A stretch of 64,000 nucleotides of DNA from Lewinellaceae bacterium (GCA_020636095.1 JACJYN010000004.1:744001-808000); one strand, 5' to 3'. Positions 6,902-16,488 are shown, numbered from the stretch's first letter. The notes: generated by a model not told the origin, from the letters alone. Numbers and translations are program-made.

Positions 6902-7693
6902 ATGTATAAGTTATTGTTGGTTTTGTTAATGGCCAGTTTTAGCATAAGCCTTGTCCAGGGACAAGACCTGGAAGATGAAGCAGCACTGCGCGGACAGATT
7001 GCTTACGAATTGGAGGGCGAGGATATTGTGCTCAAGGCACAGGCAAAGAACACCACCGGTGATGAAATCATCCTTAGCTATGATTTCTTCCTTACGGGTA
7101 CAGACAAGAAGAATAATTCCGTATCCAACAATCAGGATGGGCAGGCAAAGCTAGGCGCCAATGAGGGCAAAGTACTCGCTGCAACCAGGCTGGCCATCAA
7201 GGAAATGGAAGCGTTTGAAGCCATTTTACAGTTATACTACCAGGATGTACTCATGGATTCAGACACCCTTGTTTACGATGCCAAAAAACAAAGACAAAAG
7301 CAAAGGGCCAAGGAAAGTAGTTTTCAGGAAGATGTTTCTGAAGAAGTAGACTACGAGGGGCAGGAATCCGGGTTTGAATTTGGCGGCCTGGTCATTGACA
7401 ATACCCGAACGCGGGCGGGAAGGGATTTATACGACCTCTTTTACTCCCAATGGGAAGCCCCCTCCGGGGCAGGGGATTACTTTATAAAGTTGGAGGAATT
7501 CCCGGGCAGAGGCCGGACTACCCGCCTGGTCGTCTGGCTGGATGATGAAAAAGTGGTGGAGTCCAACCTACAGCCCAATTATGATTACCTCGAAGGGCTG
7601 GCTGGTTATGTAAACGCCCGCCTCATGAGAATACTCGCCCAAAGGGCGGAAGCGGGGGAAAACCTCAATGACGAAATACAAGGTATTTACTAA
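6902..7693 (+). CDS. csgE: CsgH-CsgE fusion, curli secretion cap/chaperone
   Basis: A 263-residue exported protein with two domains. After a signal peptide (about 1-20) residues 22-125 repeat the CsgH-like domain of the preceding gene, with the same NNSVSNNQDGQAKL signature. A charged linker (about 126-155) leads to a CsgE domain (about 158-263): EFGGLVIDNTRTRAGRDLYD, then the FYSQWE motif, central strands and a terminal helix. In E. coli CsgE is a separate protein that binds CsgA and caps the CsgG pore. Joining a fibre-inhibiting domain to the pore cap would deliver unfolded subunit directly to the channel; that idea is inference. The CsgE part is the more certain call. Confidence 0.75.
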   Translation: MYKLLLVLLMASFSISLVQGQDLEDEAALRGQIAYELEGEDIVLKAQAKNTTGDEIILSYDFFLTGTDKKNNSVSNNQDGQAKLGANEGKVLAATRLAIKEMEAFEAILQLYYQDVLMDSDTLVYDAKKQRQKQRAKESSFQEDVSEEVDYEGQESGFEFGGLVIDNTRTRAGRDLYDLFYSQWEAPSGAGDYFIKLEEFPGRGRTTRLVVWLDDEKVVESNLQPNYDYLEGLAGYVNARLMRILAQRAEAGENLNDEIQGIY

Positions 7694-7717
7694 CAATTCA
7701 TTATAATTCCTTAAACC

Positions 7718-8134
7718 ATGAACATTACATCCAAACTCTTAACCCTATTCTTACTCACCGCTCCCATACTGATGTATGGCCAGGATTTCAGCTACACACC
7801 GACAAATCCGGCCTTTGGGGGCAATTACCTGAACTACAGCTGGCTGCTCAACTCTGCCAATGCGCAAAATACGCTTTCCAACCCTGACGCAGGCAATAAT
7901 GGCAGAACCTCACTTGACCGGTTTACCGAATCGCTCAATAACCAGTTGCTGAGCCAGTTATCCCGAAACCTGCTGCAATCCGACAGCATATTCGGGGAAA
8001 ACGGCATCCAAACCGGAACCTACGAATTTGGGGATATCCTGGTGGATGTTGTACCCGGCCTGGACGGCTTGATCATCACGATCAATGATCTGGCTACCGG
8101 CAATCAGACACAGATCACAATACCTTTTTTCTAA
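7718..8134 (+). CDS. csgF: CsgF, curli assembly factor
   Basis: A 138-residue protein with a signal peptide (about 1-21) followed by the CsgF hallmarks: FSYTPTNPAFGGNYLNYSWL, then LLNSANAQN, a helical middle with Ser/Leu/Gln-rich sequence, and a C-terminal four-strand region ending TQITIPFF. In enterobacteria CsgF is exported through CsgG, inserts its N-terminus into the pore and anchors the nucleator on the cell surface. The gene starts 24 bp after the CsgE-fusion gene and precedes the pore gene, so the secretion genes form one cluster. Confidence 0.88.
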   Translation: MNITSKLLTLFLLTAPILMYGQDFSYTPTNPAFGGNYLNYSWLLNSANAQNTLSNPDAGNNGRTSLDRFTESLNNQLLSQLSRNLLQSDSIFGENGIQTGTYEFGDILVDVVPGLDGLIITINDLATGNQTQITIPFF

Positions 8135-8261
8135 GACTGAATACTATCCATAAAAATTAGAGTTTGGATGGCTTGGCTACCTGCGCCGGGGTAGTAATGC
8201 TATGCCAGGTTTCCAGGTAGTCGAGCTTTTTCCAAATTCCGAATTTTCCAAACTCCTTATC

Positions 8262-9650
8262 ATGAAAAAGTACTTATGGATAACCGTACTTGTCCTTCCC
8301 TGGGTCTTTTCCGGTTGTGGCGCCTACCTCAATCAACCGATGAAAACCACAAGAGCCCGGTTGGGAGAAGAAACGCCTTTTAATTTCCACCTGCGCAACC
8401 TTCCTAAACCGGAAGAGCCGATTATCGTGGCCGTTTACAAATTGCGGGACCAAACCGGGCAATACAAGCCCAGCGAGATCGGCACCAGCTGGTCGACAGC
8501 GGTCACCCAGGGCGCTACCAATATACTGATCAAAACCTTGATGGATTCCGGCTGGTTTACCGTTATCGAACGGGAGAACGTAGGCAACCTGCTCAACGAG
8601 CGGAAGATCATCCGCTCCACCCGAATGGAATTCAACAAAGATAACGCCGGCCAGGCGTTGATATCTCCACTGCTGTTTGCCGGCATGATCATCGAAGGAG
8701 GTATCGTATCCTACGAATCCAATATTATGACCGGGGGCATCGGGGTCCGTTACTTTGGCGCCGGAGGCTCAGGAAAATACCGCCAGGACCGGGTAACCGT
8801 TTATCTGAGGGCTATTGCCACCAAGTCCGGGCGCGTGCTGAAAAATGTCTATACTTCCAAGACCTTGCTCTCCCAGGCAGTCGACGGCGGCCTATTCCGA
8901 TTTGTCAAGTTTAGCCGTTTGCTGGAAGTGGAAACCGGGTTCACTTACAACGAGCCTGCCGATATGGCCGTTACAGAAGCTATAGAAAAAGCGGTTTACA
9001 GCCTCATCCTGGAAGGGGCTCAGGAAGGCCTGTGGAGGGCAGATGATACTCAGCAAGGCCTTATGAAAGGCGCCATGGCTGCCTATGAAAAGGAAAAAGA
9101 GGAAATGGAAGATATTGACCTGCTCGGGAGAGAAAGCCTCAGGCAGGACTACTATTCTGCATTCTCGTTGAGTGGCGTCAGCTTGCTCTACCAGGGGGAT
9201 TATCCCAACCCCGTGTTCCAGCCGGGAGTAGAAGCGGGCATTACCGCTGTTTTTTCTAAATCTCTTTCTTTCCACCTTGGCTTTGGAAAAAGCAGCCTCG
9301 CCAGCGAACAGGCCTTTGACCGAAAAATCACTTATTTTGATGGCTCTGTCCGTTTCCGGATGCTGCCCAACGACCGCTTTTCCCCTTTCTTGTTTGGCGG
9401 CGGCGGGCTGATGATGCCCGATGGAGCCATGCCGGTCAATAATGTTGCTTCCAACGCTCTCCTGAAAATCAATGCAGGATTAGGCCTGGAATATTTTGTC
9501 ACCGATTATATAGGACTCGAGTTAGCTTTAGATAATAACTACATTATGAGCGATGGGCTCGATGGGGTAGTCAGTGGAAAATACAACGACTTTTTCTATC
9601 GGTCCCGCCTTGGCGTAAAGTATTACTTGGGTCGCAACAAAAAGAAATAA
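8262..9650 (+). CDS. csgG: CsgG curli secretion channel lipoprotein with C-terminal barrel-like extension
   Basis: A 462-residue protein starting at the ATG at 8262, because the lipoprotein signal (WVFSGC, acylated Cys about residue 19) follows directly. Residues about 20-280 are CsgG: KTTRARLGEETPFN, KLRDQTGQYKPSEIGTSWST, the WFTVIERENVGNLLNER motif and the transmembrane hairpins near SYESNIMTGG. E. coli CsgG stops there at about 277 residues. Here about 170 more residues follow (from about 300) with outer-membrane barrel features (FHLGFGKSS, GGGLMMPDG, GLGLEYFVTDYIGLELAL, ending RLGVKYYLGRNKKK). The nine-subunit pore would therefore carry extra domains of unknown topology. It lies in the curli cluster after CsgF. 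Confidence 0.85.
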   Translation: MKKYLWITVLVLPWVFSGCGAYLNQPMKTTRARLGEETPFNFHLRNLPKPEEPIIVAVYKLRDQTGQYKPSEIGTSWSTAVTQGATNILIKTLMDSGWFTVIERENVGNLLNERKIIRSTRMEFNKDNAGQALISPLLFAGMIIEGGIVSYESNIMTGGIGVRYFGAGGSGKYRQDRVTVYLRAIATKSGRVLKNVYTSKTLLSQAVDGGLFRFVKFSRLLEVETGFTYNEPADMAVTEAIEKAVYSLILEGAQEGLWRADDTQQGLMKGAMAAYEKEKEEMEDIDLLGRESLRQDYYSAFSLSGVSLLYQGDYPNPVFQPGVEAGITAVFSKSLSFHLGFGKSSLASEQAFDRKITYFDGSVRFRMLPNDRFSPFLFGGGGLMMPDGAMPVNNVASNALLKINAGLGLEYFVTDYIGLELALDNNYIMSDGLDGVVSGKYNDFFYRSRLGVKYYLGRNKKK

Positions 9651-9654
9651 TCCC

Positions 9655-11178
9655 ATGAAAAAACTAACTTTTTTTATAGCTGTCCTCCTCTTTCTGAGTG
9701 GATGCCGGGAGGATACCATTGATATCAAATCTTATGGAAGGCTGACGGGGGAGGTGCTGGACGCCAATTCCCTGCTTCCCCTGGCTGGTGTAAGTATTAC
9801 CACTAACCCCGAATCAGACCTGGTCATCAGCGATGAGTTCGGCGAATTTGCCATCGATTCTCTCCTGGAAGGCTCCTACAGTATTCGGGGGCGGTTGTCC
9901 GGGTACGTCGAGAGCATCATTAGCGTACAAGTCGAGGGAGACCGGTTAAATTCCATCACAATATTGATGTCGGAAGCTACCGACGAAAACAACCCTCCCT
10001 CTTTACCTACTGTACCGCAACCGGCTAATGGTGCGGAAGGCATGGACCCCAACCTAACCTTATCATGGAGCGGTTCTGATGCCGATGGCGATGTACTATC
10101 CTATGATGTATTCCTTTTTGCTTCCGATACCAGTGCGGGCATGCCGCTGGCCCTGGAGACAACAGATACGTTCCTGGCTGTTGAGAACATGGGGTTCAAC
10201 CAGATGTACTATTGGCAAGTAGTCGCCAAAGACGGGATCAACCCTCCTGTTTACGGAGAAGTCTGGAACTTTTCAGTGCGCAAGTATCCCAAGGATGAAT
10301 ACCGCTACACCTTCGTCAGGCCTGTAAATGGCGCATTTACCTTAATTGGCGGAAAAGAACCCGATGGAACCAATTTGCCGGAGATGTCCTTTCAGCTTAC
10401 TGACGGAACGGAGCCTTACTGGAGGCCCAAATTACGGCCGATACTTAGAGACGATATGGCCGCATTGCACCTGGTGGGCACCGAAGTCCATATCTACGTC
10501 ATGGGTAGGGATGGATCCAACCCACAGCAGGTTACTTCAACGGTTCCACTGCGGTCCAAGGACGAAACCCTGGCGTCCTATTGCTGGTCGCCAACCGGCG
10601 ATCAATTGTTGTACATGAATTTTGGCCGCCTGTATCGGATCAACAAAGATGGGAGCGGCCTTGACCTGGTGGCCGAGGCGGATGATGGGTTCCTCTTTAC
10701 GGGTGTTGACTGGACGTCACTCAATAACAATACCATTGTCGCCACGGCTGAAAGGCCGGGCAACTTCGAAAGCAGGTTATACCTCTTTCAGATAGATTCC
10801 GTCCCCGCGCAAATTCCGGGATTGGGCCCGCTGCTCAACGGACAAATCCGGCACCCTGTCTTCTCGCCAAGCGGAAAGATGATAGCTTTTTCCTACAACC
10901 CCAGTAACGAATTTTCCGCCAGCGGAATGCCGCTGAATAGCCAAATCCGTGTATTCAATACAGAAACCGGGTCCTTGATCAACTTGTCCTTCCGGAAAGA
11001 CAATGGCACCAACGATGTTCAACCCAAGTTCATCAATGGCGGCGCCAAAGTTTTATTCGTCAATAAAGCATCGGATAATATTGGGCCATCTAAGGTCATG
11101 CTGATGGATGTAGAGACTACCCAAAATCAGAATCGAATTACGTTGTTCGAAAATGCAGATATGCCGGATTGGAATTAA
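9655..11178 (+). CDS. Lipoprotein with carboxypeptidase-regulatory-like, FN3-like and TolB-type propeller domains
   Basis: A 507-residue protein starting 4 bp after csgG, so almost certainly co-transcribed. A lipoprotein signal (LFLSGC, Cys about 17) leads to a carboxypeptidase-regulatory-like domain (LTGEVLDANSLLPLAGVSI, about 28-105). A fibronectin-like domain follows (about 115-210; SWSGSDADGDVLSYDVFLF, then YYWQVVAKDG). The second half has propeller blades of TolB type (SYCWSPTGDQLLYMNFG, FSPSGKMIAFSYNPS, then QPKFINGGAKVLFV). It is anchored in a membrane, probably the outer leaflet as is common for Bacteroidota lipoproteins. Such a gene is not part of the standard curli set; a role in fibre anchoring is inferred only from position. 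Confidence 0.7.
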   Translation: MKKLTFFIAVLLFLSGCREDTIDIKSYGRLTGEVLDANSLLPLAGVSITTNPESDLVISDEFGEFAIDSLLEGSYSIRGRLSGYVESIISVQVEGDRLNSITILMSEATDENNPPSLPTVPQPANGAEGMDPNLTLSWSGSDADGDVLSYDVFLFASDTSAGMPLALETTDTFLAVENMGFNQMYYWQVVAKDGINPPVYGEVWNFSVRKYPKDEYRYTFVRPVNGAFTLIGGKEPDGTNLPEMSFQLTDGTEPYWRPKLRPILRDDMAALHLVGTEVHIYVMGRDGSNPQQVTSTVPLRSKDETLASYCWSPTGDQLLYMNFGRLYRINKDGSGLDLVAEADDGFLFTGVDWTSLNNNTIVATAERPGNFESRLYLFQIDSVPAQIPGLGPLLNGQIRHPVFSPSGKMIAFSYNPSNEFSASGMPLNSQIRVFNTETGSLINLSFRKDNGTNDVQPKFINGGAKVLFVNKASDNIGPSKVMLMDVETTQNQNRITLFENADMPDWN

Positions 11179-11198
11179 TAATTTATGAGTTTTAGATC

Positions 11199-11235
11199 AA
11201 AAAGGCTCCCTTTCTTTTCGAAGGGGAGCCTTTTT
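11199..11235 (+). terminator. Bidirectional terminator between convergent genes
   Basis: AAAAAGGCTCCC (11199-11210) pairs with GGGAGCCTTTTT (11224-11235) around a 13-nt loop. The stem ends in A and T runs, so it would work on both strands, and it lies between the end of the curli lipoprotein gene and the end of the minus-strand repeat gene. Confidence 0.85.
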
Positions 11236-11256
11236 GATAATCACTTCAGAACAGCT

Positions 11257-14200
11257 TTATTGCTTGATCAACCTCAGGCTGGCCTGGCTACTTGCTGTCT
11301 GAACCTGGAGCAGGTACAAGCCAGTTAGCAGGCCCTCGGCATTCAGTTCAAACCGGTTGGAGCCATTATCCAGATAAACCGTTTGCTCAAGCAAAACCTT
11401 TCCGGAATAATCCATCAACCTGAGTTCGCTTTCCTGGGCATCGCCGGAAAACTCAATTTCTACGATCAGCTGGCTCGCTACCGGGACCGGCCAGGCTGCC
11501 ATGTTGAGGCTTGCCGTCTCTCTTCTCGCCTGGCCCAGGGCGCCGGGCGAAAGCCGCCCGGGGCTTTGTTGCCGGTTGACCGTCACAAAGTTGGCCGACA
11601 GGCTGTAACAATCAGTGCTCAGGCTGTCCAGTGCAGTAAGGGTGTCCCCCTCCATAAAGGTGAGGGTACCTGTATAAGCCAGCCCCCAAACCAAACAGAC
11701 ACCGGGGCCGGAATTTTCGAAGTCATACTGGTCACTGCTCAATATCGCCATAACAGCACCGTTGGTGTCCGTGATAACGTAATCGTAAAGGCTATTGCTG
11801 ACATCTGTGCTGTCAAAACCTATCAGGTCGTTCAGTCCATCGCCAACCGTGACATTTACCTGCATTTCACCATTTTCTGTAGAGACGGCGCCTCCATTGG
11901 GAACATCGATATTTACGGTTACGAAATTATCAGAAAGATCATAACAGCCGTCAGTAATACTCACCAGGAAGATCGAATCTCCTGCCGAGGCTGTAAACGT
12001 TCCGGAGTATGCCAGCCCCCAAACGCGGACCACACCACTTTCCACCCCATCAAAGTTGAACAGGTCGGCTTCATTGATACCAATGAGTACATTGCTGGTG
12101 TCCGTCAATACATACCCGTAAAACTCGCCTAAAGCGCCGTAATTTTCAAAACTGACTATATCGGATACGCCGTCCCCCGGACAGGTATAAACGACGAGTG
12201 CTTCATCCGTAGTCCGGATAATGCCGCCTTCTACTTCCTCCTGATTAACAGTAATGAAGTTATCGGTTAGGTCATAACATTCATCGGAAAGGGCCGTTGA
12301 AGCCAGCGTATCCCCAGCCATAGCCGTGATGTTGCCGGTGTAGGCCATGCCCCAAACTCTTATAACGCCCAGCCCGGCGCCACTAAAGCCCGAAAGGCCG
12401 AGGCTGGGTTCGTACAAGATAACATCGGTGGTATCAGTGATGATATAGGCGAATAAACTGTTAACCACACCGATATTATCAAATTGAATGGCGTCCGCCA
12501 GGTTGGCGCCGGTGCAGCTTGCAATCTGCCCCGTACTGTCGATGGTGCTCAAAGTGCCTCCATCAGGAATATCCCGATAAATGGTGATGAAGTTAGAGGA
12601 AAGGGCATAACATCCGGTAGCGAGTAGGGCAACTGTCGCAGTATCGCCCGCCATCGCCGTCAGGCTATCACTGTACACCAGGCCCCATATCCTGGAAACG
12701 CCAATACTGTCGTCTTCAAAATCTTCAAAATCAACAGTTGGGATAGACAGGATGACGTTATTGGTGTCCGTTAACAAGTAGGTGAAAGCTGCGCCCATGG
12801 TTGCGGCACTATCGAAACGGACGGTGTCTGCCAGTCCATCGCCCGGACAAAGATACACTTCGGTGGCGCCGTCTTCTGTGCTCACCATCCCACCATCAAC
12901 TTCTTCCTTGATAACGCTGACAAAATCATCAGAGAGGTCGAAACAGGCATTGGAAAGGGCGGCAGCCGAAGCTGTATCGCCGGGCATAGCTGTAATATTT
13001 CCTGTGTAAGCCAACCCCCAAACGTAACAAATACCACCTCCGGCGCCTTCGAAATCAATGGCATCGGTAGTACTTATGCTTAGAATAACGGCATTTGTAT
13101 CCGTTACTATATAAGCATAGGCGCTATTGCTGGCCCCGATGCTATCGAACCGGATCAGGTCGGCCAGGCCATCACCGGAACAGATATTGACGCTGGATTG
13201 ACCCGCCTCGGTACTAACGCTGCCTCCGTTGGGAATCTCCCGGTAGACGGTAACGAAATTTCCGGAAAGGCTGTAGCAATCGTCACTTAATATGGCGGTT
13301 GAAGCGGTATCACCCACCATAACGGTAAGAGCGCCGGTATAGGCGATGCCCCACACCCTGGAAATGCCGATACCATCATCCTCAAAATCAGCTGGCCCTA
13401 AGGGAATTACTTCCGTGACTACGTTATTGGAATCTGTAATGATATAGGCATAACCATTACCACTGGCTCCGGTGTTAACAAACTGGATGACATCGGCTAC
13501 GCCATCACCTGGGCAGGTAAAGGCATCGGTACCGCCATCATCCGTCGTCACCATTCCGCCTTCCGGCTGCTGGCGAACGACCGTGATGTAATTCCCGGAC
13601 AAAGCGTAACAACCAACCGCCAGGCTAGTATTGGATAGGGTATCGCCGATCATTGCCGTCAGGCTGTCGAGGTACACCAGCCCCCAAACCCGGCAGACGC
13701 CAACCCCTAAGCCATCAAAGTCGGCAAAGTCAGCAACAGGTAGATCCAGAATGACGTTATTGGTGTCGGTTATGAGGTAAGTAAACAGGCCGTTGTCCAC
13801 ACCCGAGCTGTCAAACCGGATGATGTCCGGAATTCCATCGCCAGGGCAGGTGAAAACTGCTGTCTCGCCATTCTCCGTGCTGACGGCGCCTCCCATTGCA
13901 GAGATATTGTAGATCGTAAGAAAGTTGTCAGAGAGGGCAAAACAGTCGTCCGATAGGGGAGTGGTGGAAGCAGTGTCACCCACCACAATGGTTAAGGCCC
14001 CATTGTAAGCTATCCCCCAAAGCCGGTAAATACCTTCGCTGAGGCTGTCAACCAGTAGAAAGTTGGTGTCGGGAAAGGATAAAATAATATTGCTGGTGTC
14101 TGTCAGGGCGAAAACAAAGTTATCTCCGGTAGCGCCTATGCTTTCAATATGGATAGTGTCCGCCGTCGAGCTATCGGGACAGACAAAAACTTCAGTATCA

Positions 14201-15303
14201 CCGTTATTGGTGTTTATATCACCGCCGTTAGTACCTTCCAGGTTTACGGTGACATAGTTGTCAGAGAGGGCAAAGCAACCATCGCTCAGGCTGGCGGTTG
14301 AAGCCGTATCGCCGGCAGCAGCAATGAGCATACCGGTGTAAGCCAAGCCCCAAACCCGGGAAATACCGGCGCCGATGCTGTCGAAGTCAATTTCATCAGA
14401 GGCAGAAAGAAAAAGGACCACATTATTGGTGTCCGTGACTACATAAGTGAAATCGCTGTTGCTTATTCCCATGCTGTCAAAGCGTATGAGGCCTGAGGCG
14501 CCATTACCTGTACAAAGGATCACCGCATCAGTGCCGTCTTCCGTACTTACGGTTCCACCCACCGGCTCTTGCCGGAAAATGGTGACGTAGTTTTCAGATA
14601 AGCTGTAACAACCGTCAGCCAGGCTGGCGGTAGCGGCATTATCACCTACCATAGCATTAAGATTGCCATTATAGGCGAGGCCCCAAACGCGGGAAACACC
14701 CACGCTATCGCTTTCAAAATCTACGGAATCTCCACTCAGGACGGCTGTAATAATATTGTTTTCGTCCGTCACCAAATAGGTGAATGAGGCGCCGGCTGTA
14801 GCACCGGTATTAGCGAAACGCACGACGTCAGCCAGGCCGTCTCCAGGGCAGGTAAAGGCCTCGGTTTCGCCGCTGTCGGTGCTTACGGTTCCGGCTGACG
14901 GAGTATTGCCGCTCACTGAAATGGAGTTGGACGTCAGCGCATAACAGCCGCTGGTGAGGGGAGTTCCCAGGGGGTCGCCAACCCTTGCCCGCAGAGAACC
15001 TATAAAGTTAAAAGCATAGGCCTGGAAGCTATTGCCTGGTAGCCCGGCAAAATTGATGCTTCCACTCAGCCCGATGTAGACAATCACATCGTTTTCATCA
15101 ACTACCAGATACCCGACCGGAACAGCACTGATATTGGCTGCAAAATTGAGGGTAGAGGAAATTCCCCCCTGACAGAGGTCTATGTCGCCTTGCCCGTTGG
15201 GGCCGTTGATGGACATGCCATTGAGGCAGGGGAATTGCGCATTAAGCGTTGCTATTGAGCAAATTAATAGCAGAAAGGAGAATAGAAGGTGTTTACAATT
15301 CAT
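11257..15303 (-). CDS. Large repeat protein with type A T9SS C-terminal sorting domain
   Basis: A 1348-residue protein with a signal peptide (about 1-23). One divergent N-terminal unit (to about 135) is followed by ten clear repeats of about 112 residues. Each repeat contains CPGDGLAD-like text, a strand F-x-Y-x-x-TDTNNVI, GVSRVWGLAY, a strand ending GDTAS, and C-Y-x-LS-x-N-F-V-T. The last 80 residues are a type A sorting domain (WPVPVASQLIVEIEF, then LYLLQVQT and LRLIKQ), so T9SS should export it to the surface or medium. The Cys pair in each repeat may form disulphides. The function of the repeat is unknown to me; surface adhesin or matrix protein is the natural guess. Confidence 0.85.
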   Translation of the reverse strand: MNCKHLLFSFLLLICSIATLNAQFPCLNGMSINGPNGQGDIDLCQGGISSTLNFAANISAVPVGYLVVDENDVIVYIGLSGSINFAGLPGNSFQAYAFNFIGSLRARVGDPLGTPLTSGCYALTSNSISVSGNTPSAGTVSTDSGETEAFTCPGDGLADVVRFANTGATAGASFTYLVTDENNIITAVLSGDSVDFESDSVGVSRVWGLAYNGNLNAMVGDNAATASLADGCYSLSENYVTIFRQEPVGGTVSTEDGTDAVILCTGNGASGLIRFDSMGISNSDFTYVVTDTNNVVLFLSASDEIDFDSIGAGISRVWGLAYTGMLIAAAGDTASTASLSDGCFALSDNYVTVNLEGTNGGDINTNNGDTEVFVCPDSSTADTIHIESIGATGDNFVFALTDTSNIILSFPDTNFLLVDSLSEGIYRLWGIAYNGALTIVVGDTASTTPLSDDCFALSDNFLTIYNISAMGGAVSTENGETAVFTCPGDGIPDIIRFDSSGVDNGLFTYLITDTNNVILDLPVADFADFDGLGVGVCRVWGLVYLDSLTAMIGDTLSNTSLAVGCYALSGNYITVVRQQPEGGMVTTDDGGTDAFTCPGDGVADVIQFVNTGASGNGYAYIITDSNNVVTEVIPLGPADFEDDGIGISRVWGIAYTGALTVMVGDTASTAILSDDCYSLSGNFVTVYREIPNGGSVSTEAGQSSVNICSGDGLADLIRFDSIGASNSAYAYIVTDTNAVILSISTTDAIDFEGAGGGICYVWGLAYTGNITAMPGDTASAAALSNACFDLSDDFVSVIKEEVDGGMVSTEDGATEVYLCPGDGLADTVRFDSAATMGAAFTYLLTDTNNVILSIPTVDFEDFEDDSIGVSRIWGLVYSDSLTAMAGDTATVALLATGCYALSSNFITIYRDIPDGGTLSTIDSTGQIASCTGANLADAIQFDNIGVVNSLFAYIITDTTDVILYEPSLGLSGFSGAGLGVIRVWGMAYTGNITAMAGDTLASTALSDECYDLTDNFITVNQEEVEGGIIRTTDEALVVYTCPGDGVSDIVSFENYGALGEFYGYVLTDTSNVLIGINEADLFNFDGVESGVVRVWGLAYSGTFTASAGDSIFLVSITDGCYDLSDNFVTVNIDVPNGGAVSTENGEMQVNVTVGDGLNDLIGFDSTDVSNSLYDYVITDTNGAVMAILSSDQYDFENSGPGVCLVWGLAYTGTLTFMEGDTLTALDSLSTDCYSLSANFVTVNRQQSPGRLSPGALGQARRETASLNMAAWPVPVASQLIVEIEFSGDAQESELRLMDYSGKVLLEQTVYLDNGSNRFELNAEGLLTGLYLLQVQTASSQASLRLIKQ
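11580..14890 (-). repeat. Ten tandem protein-coding repeats of about 336 bp
   Basis: The internal repeats of the T9SS protein are visible at DNA level as recurring blocks, for example the complements of GGCGATGG and CCCCAAAC spaced about 335 bp. They are diverged rather than identical, so the array is old. Repeat-number change by recombination remains possible. Confidence 0.75.
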
Positions 15304-15993
15304 TGGATCGATTTTTGGTTATAAGAAGCGTAAAGGAATCAAGGCTGATTCCTGAGAAAGAATTCTAGTGAATAACTGAGGTGAGCCCAAATGTAAGAAA
15401 TGTTAATATAGAAGTTTATAGGATAAGTTGAAAGAGGAATGCTGTTTTTATCTATTTAACTTGTTATTAGCACAGAAGTGAAACAAAATATTTAAATTTA
15501 TTTGTTTCTTGGACAGCCTCAATAATTATGTTAAATAGAGATTTTTGGTAAACACTGTGAGGTAGGGCTGGAGCGGGAATCTGCCTGTACAATCCTTCAT
15601 GGCGCAGTTGGTTGGACTGGGCTTTTGCGCTTGTATACGGTATAGGGATTAAGAGTTTGGCATCTTATTTCTAAAACGGAAAATAAAAACTTACCTGCAA
15701 AAGCTTTTTTCTCTCCGTTGTGTACATCCCATTATTGCTTCGGCACAGTCAATCTGCGGTATTCCGGGTTTCGGTACGTTTTGCCTATAATTTATATTAT
15801 GTTAAATAGAAGAAAAATCAAGGACACCCACTGCCGCCGTTAGTAGTTGTTCGTTTCGCCAAAGCTTTCCATGAGAAGAGGTCAAATTTCAACCATTAAC
15901 TAGATGGTAACATTTTGAAATACACCTTTTCAGAAGCAAGATTGTATCTTTACCAGATATATGCTTAATTCTAGCTTAAAATAATTAAATCTT
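15304..15993. other. 690-bp AT-rich intergenic region between divergent genes
   Basis: No coding frame and no RNA gene recognised. Both flanking genes read outwards, so it should hold two promoters. For the plus-strand thioredoxin gene, TATCTTTAC at 15945-15953 is near the Bacteroidetes -7 consensus, with TTTTG at 15913-15917 upstream (27 bp apart, too long to be convincing). The AT-rich stretch about 15400-15550 is the likely control region of the repeat-protein gene. Confidence 0.35.
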
Positions 15994-16488
15994 ATGAAAA
16001 AGATCAGCACCCTATTTGCCTTCCTGATGGTCACTGCCTTTGCGGTAGCTCAGGATAAGTATACTGCTGAAAATGAAGGCTGGCTGGTAGATATTGACCA
16101 GGCTTACGCACTTTCTCAGAAAACGGGAAAGCCCATCATGGCCAACTTTACCGGCAGTGACTGGTGTGGCTGGTGCAAAAGGCTCACCGCCAATGTGTTC
16201 TCCAAACCGGAGTTTAAAAAATGGGCGGACAAAAACGTGATCCTGCTGGAACTCGACTTCCCCAGGAGAAAGCAGATACCGAACGAAATCAGACAACAGA
16301 ACGCATCCCTGCAGCAGGCTTTCAAAGTGAGAGGCTACCCCACCGTCTGGGTATTCAACCTGGAAAAGAATACCGGAAACGAAGGGTACTCCATCGAAGC
16401 GTTGGGCCAAACCGGCTACACCGCAACAGTGCAGGAGTTTACCTCCGGCGTAGACCAGATGATCAAGCGGTCGGCGAAGGGGGGATGA
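15994..16488 (+). CDS. Exported thioredoxin-fold protein
   Basis: A 164-residue protein with a signal peptide (1-20, ending AVAQ) and a thioredoxin fold. The active site is SDWCGWCKRL with Cys58 and Cys61 (CGWC), the cis-Pro strand is GYPTVWVF, and the preceding text GKPIMANFTGSDWC is typical of periplasmic DUF899/thioredoxin_7-type proteins. It should act in the periplasm as a disulphide reductase or isomerase; substrates are unknown. It is a single gene, flanked by a long 5' region and a terminator. The Cys-containing repeats of the neighbouring T9SS protein could be clients, but nothing in the sequence shows this. Confidence 0.85.
   Translation: MKKISTLFAFLMVTAFAVAQDKYTAENEGWLVDIDQAYALSQKTGKPIMANFTGSDWCGWCKRLTANVFSKPEFKKWADKNVILLELDFPRRKQIPNEIRQQNASLQQAFKVRGYPTVWVFNLEKNTGNEGYSIEALGQTGYTATVQEFTSGVDQMIKRSAKGG

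Noticed and set aside
15590..15660. tRNA-like stretch containing GGCGCAGTTGGTTGG
   Set aside because: The D-arm-like text is present but no acceptor stem, anticodon loop or GTTCGAATC T-arm could be matched around it.
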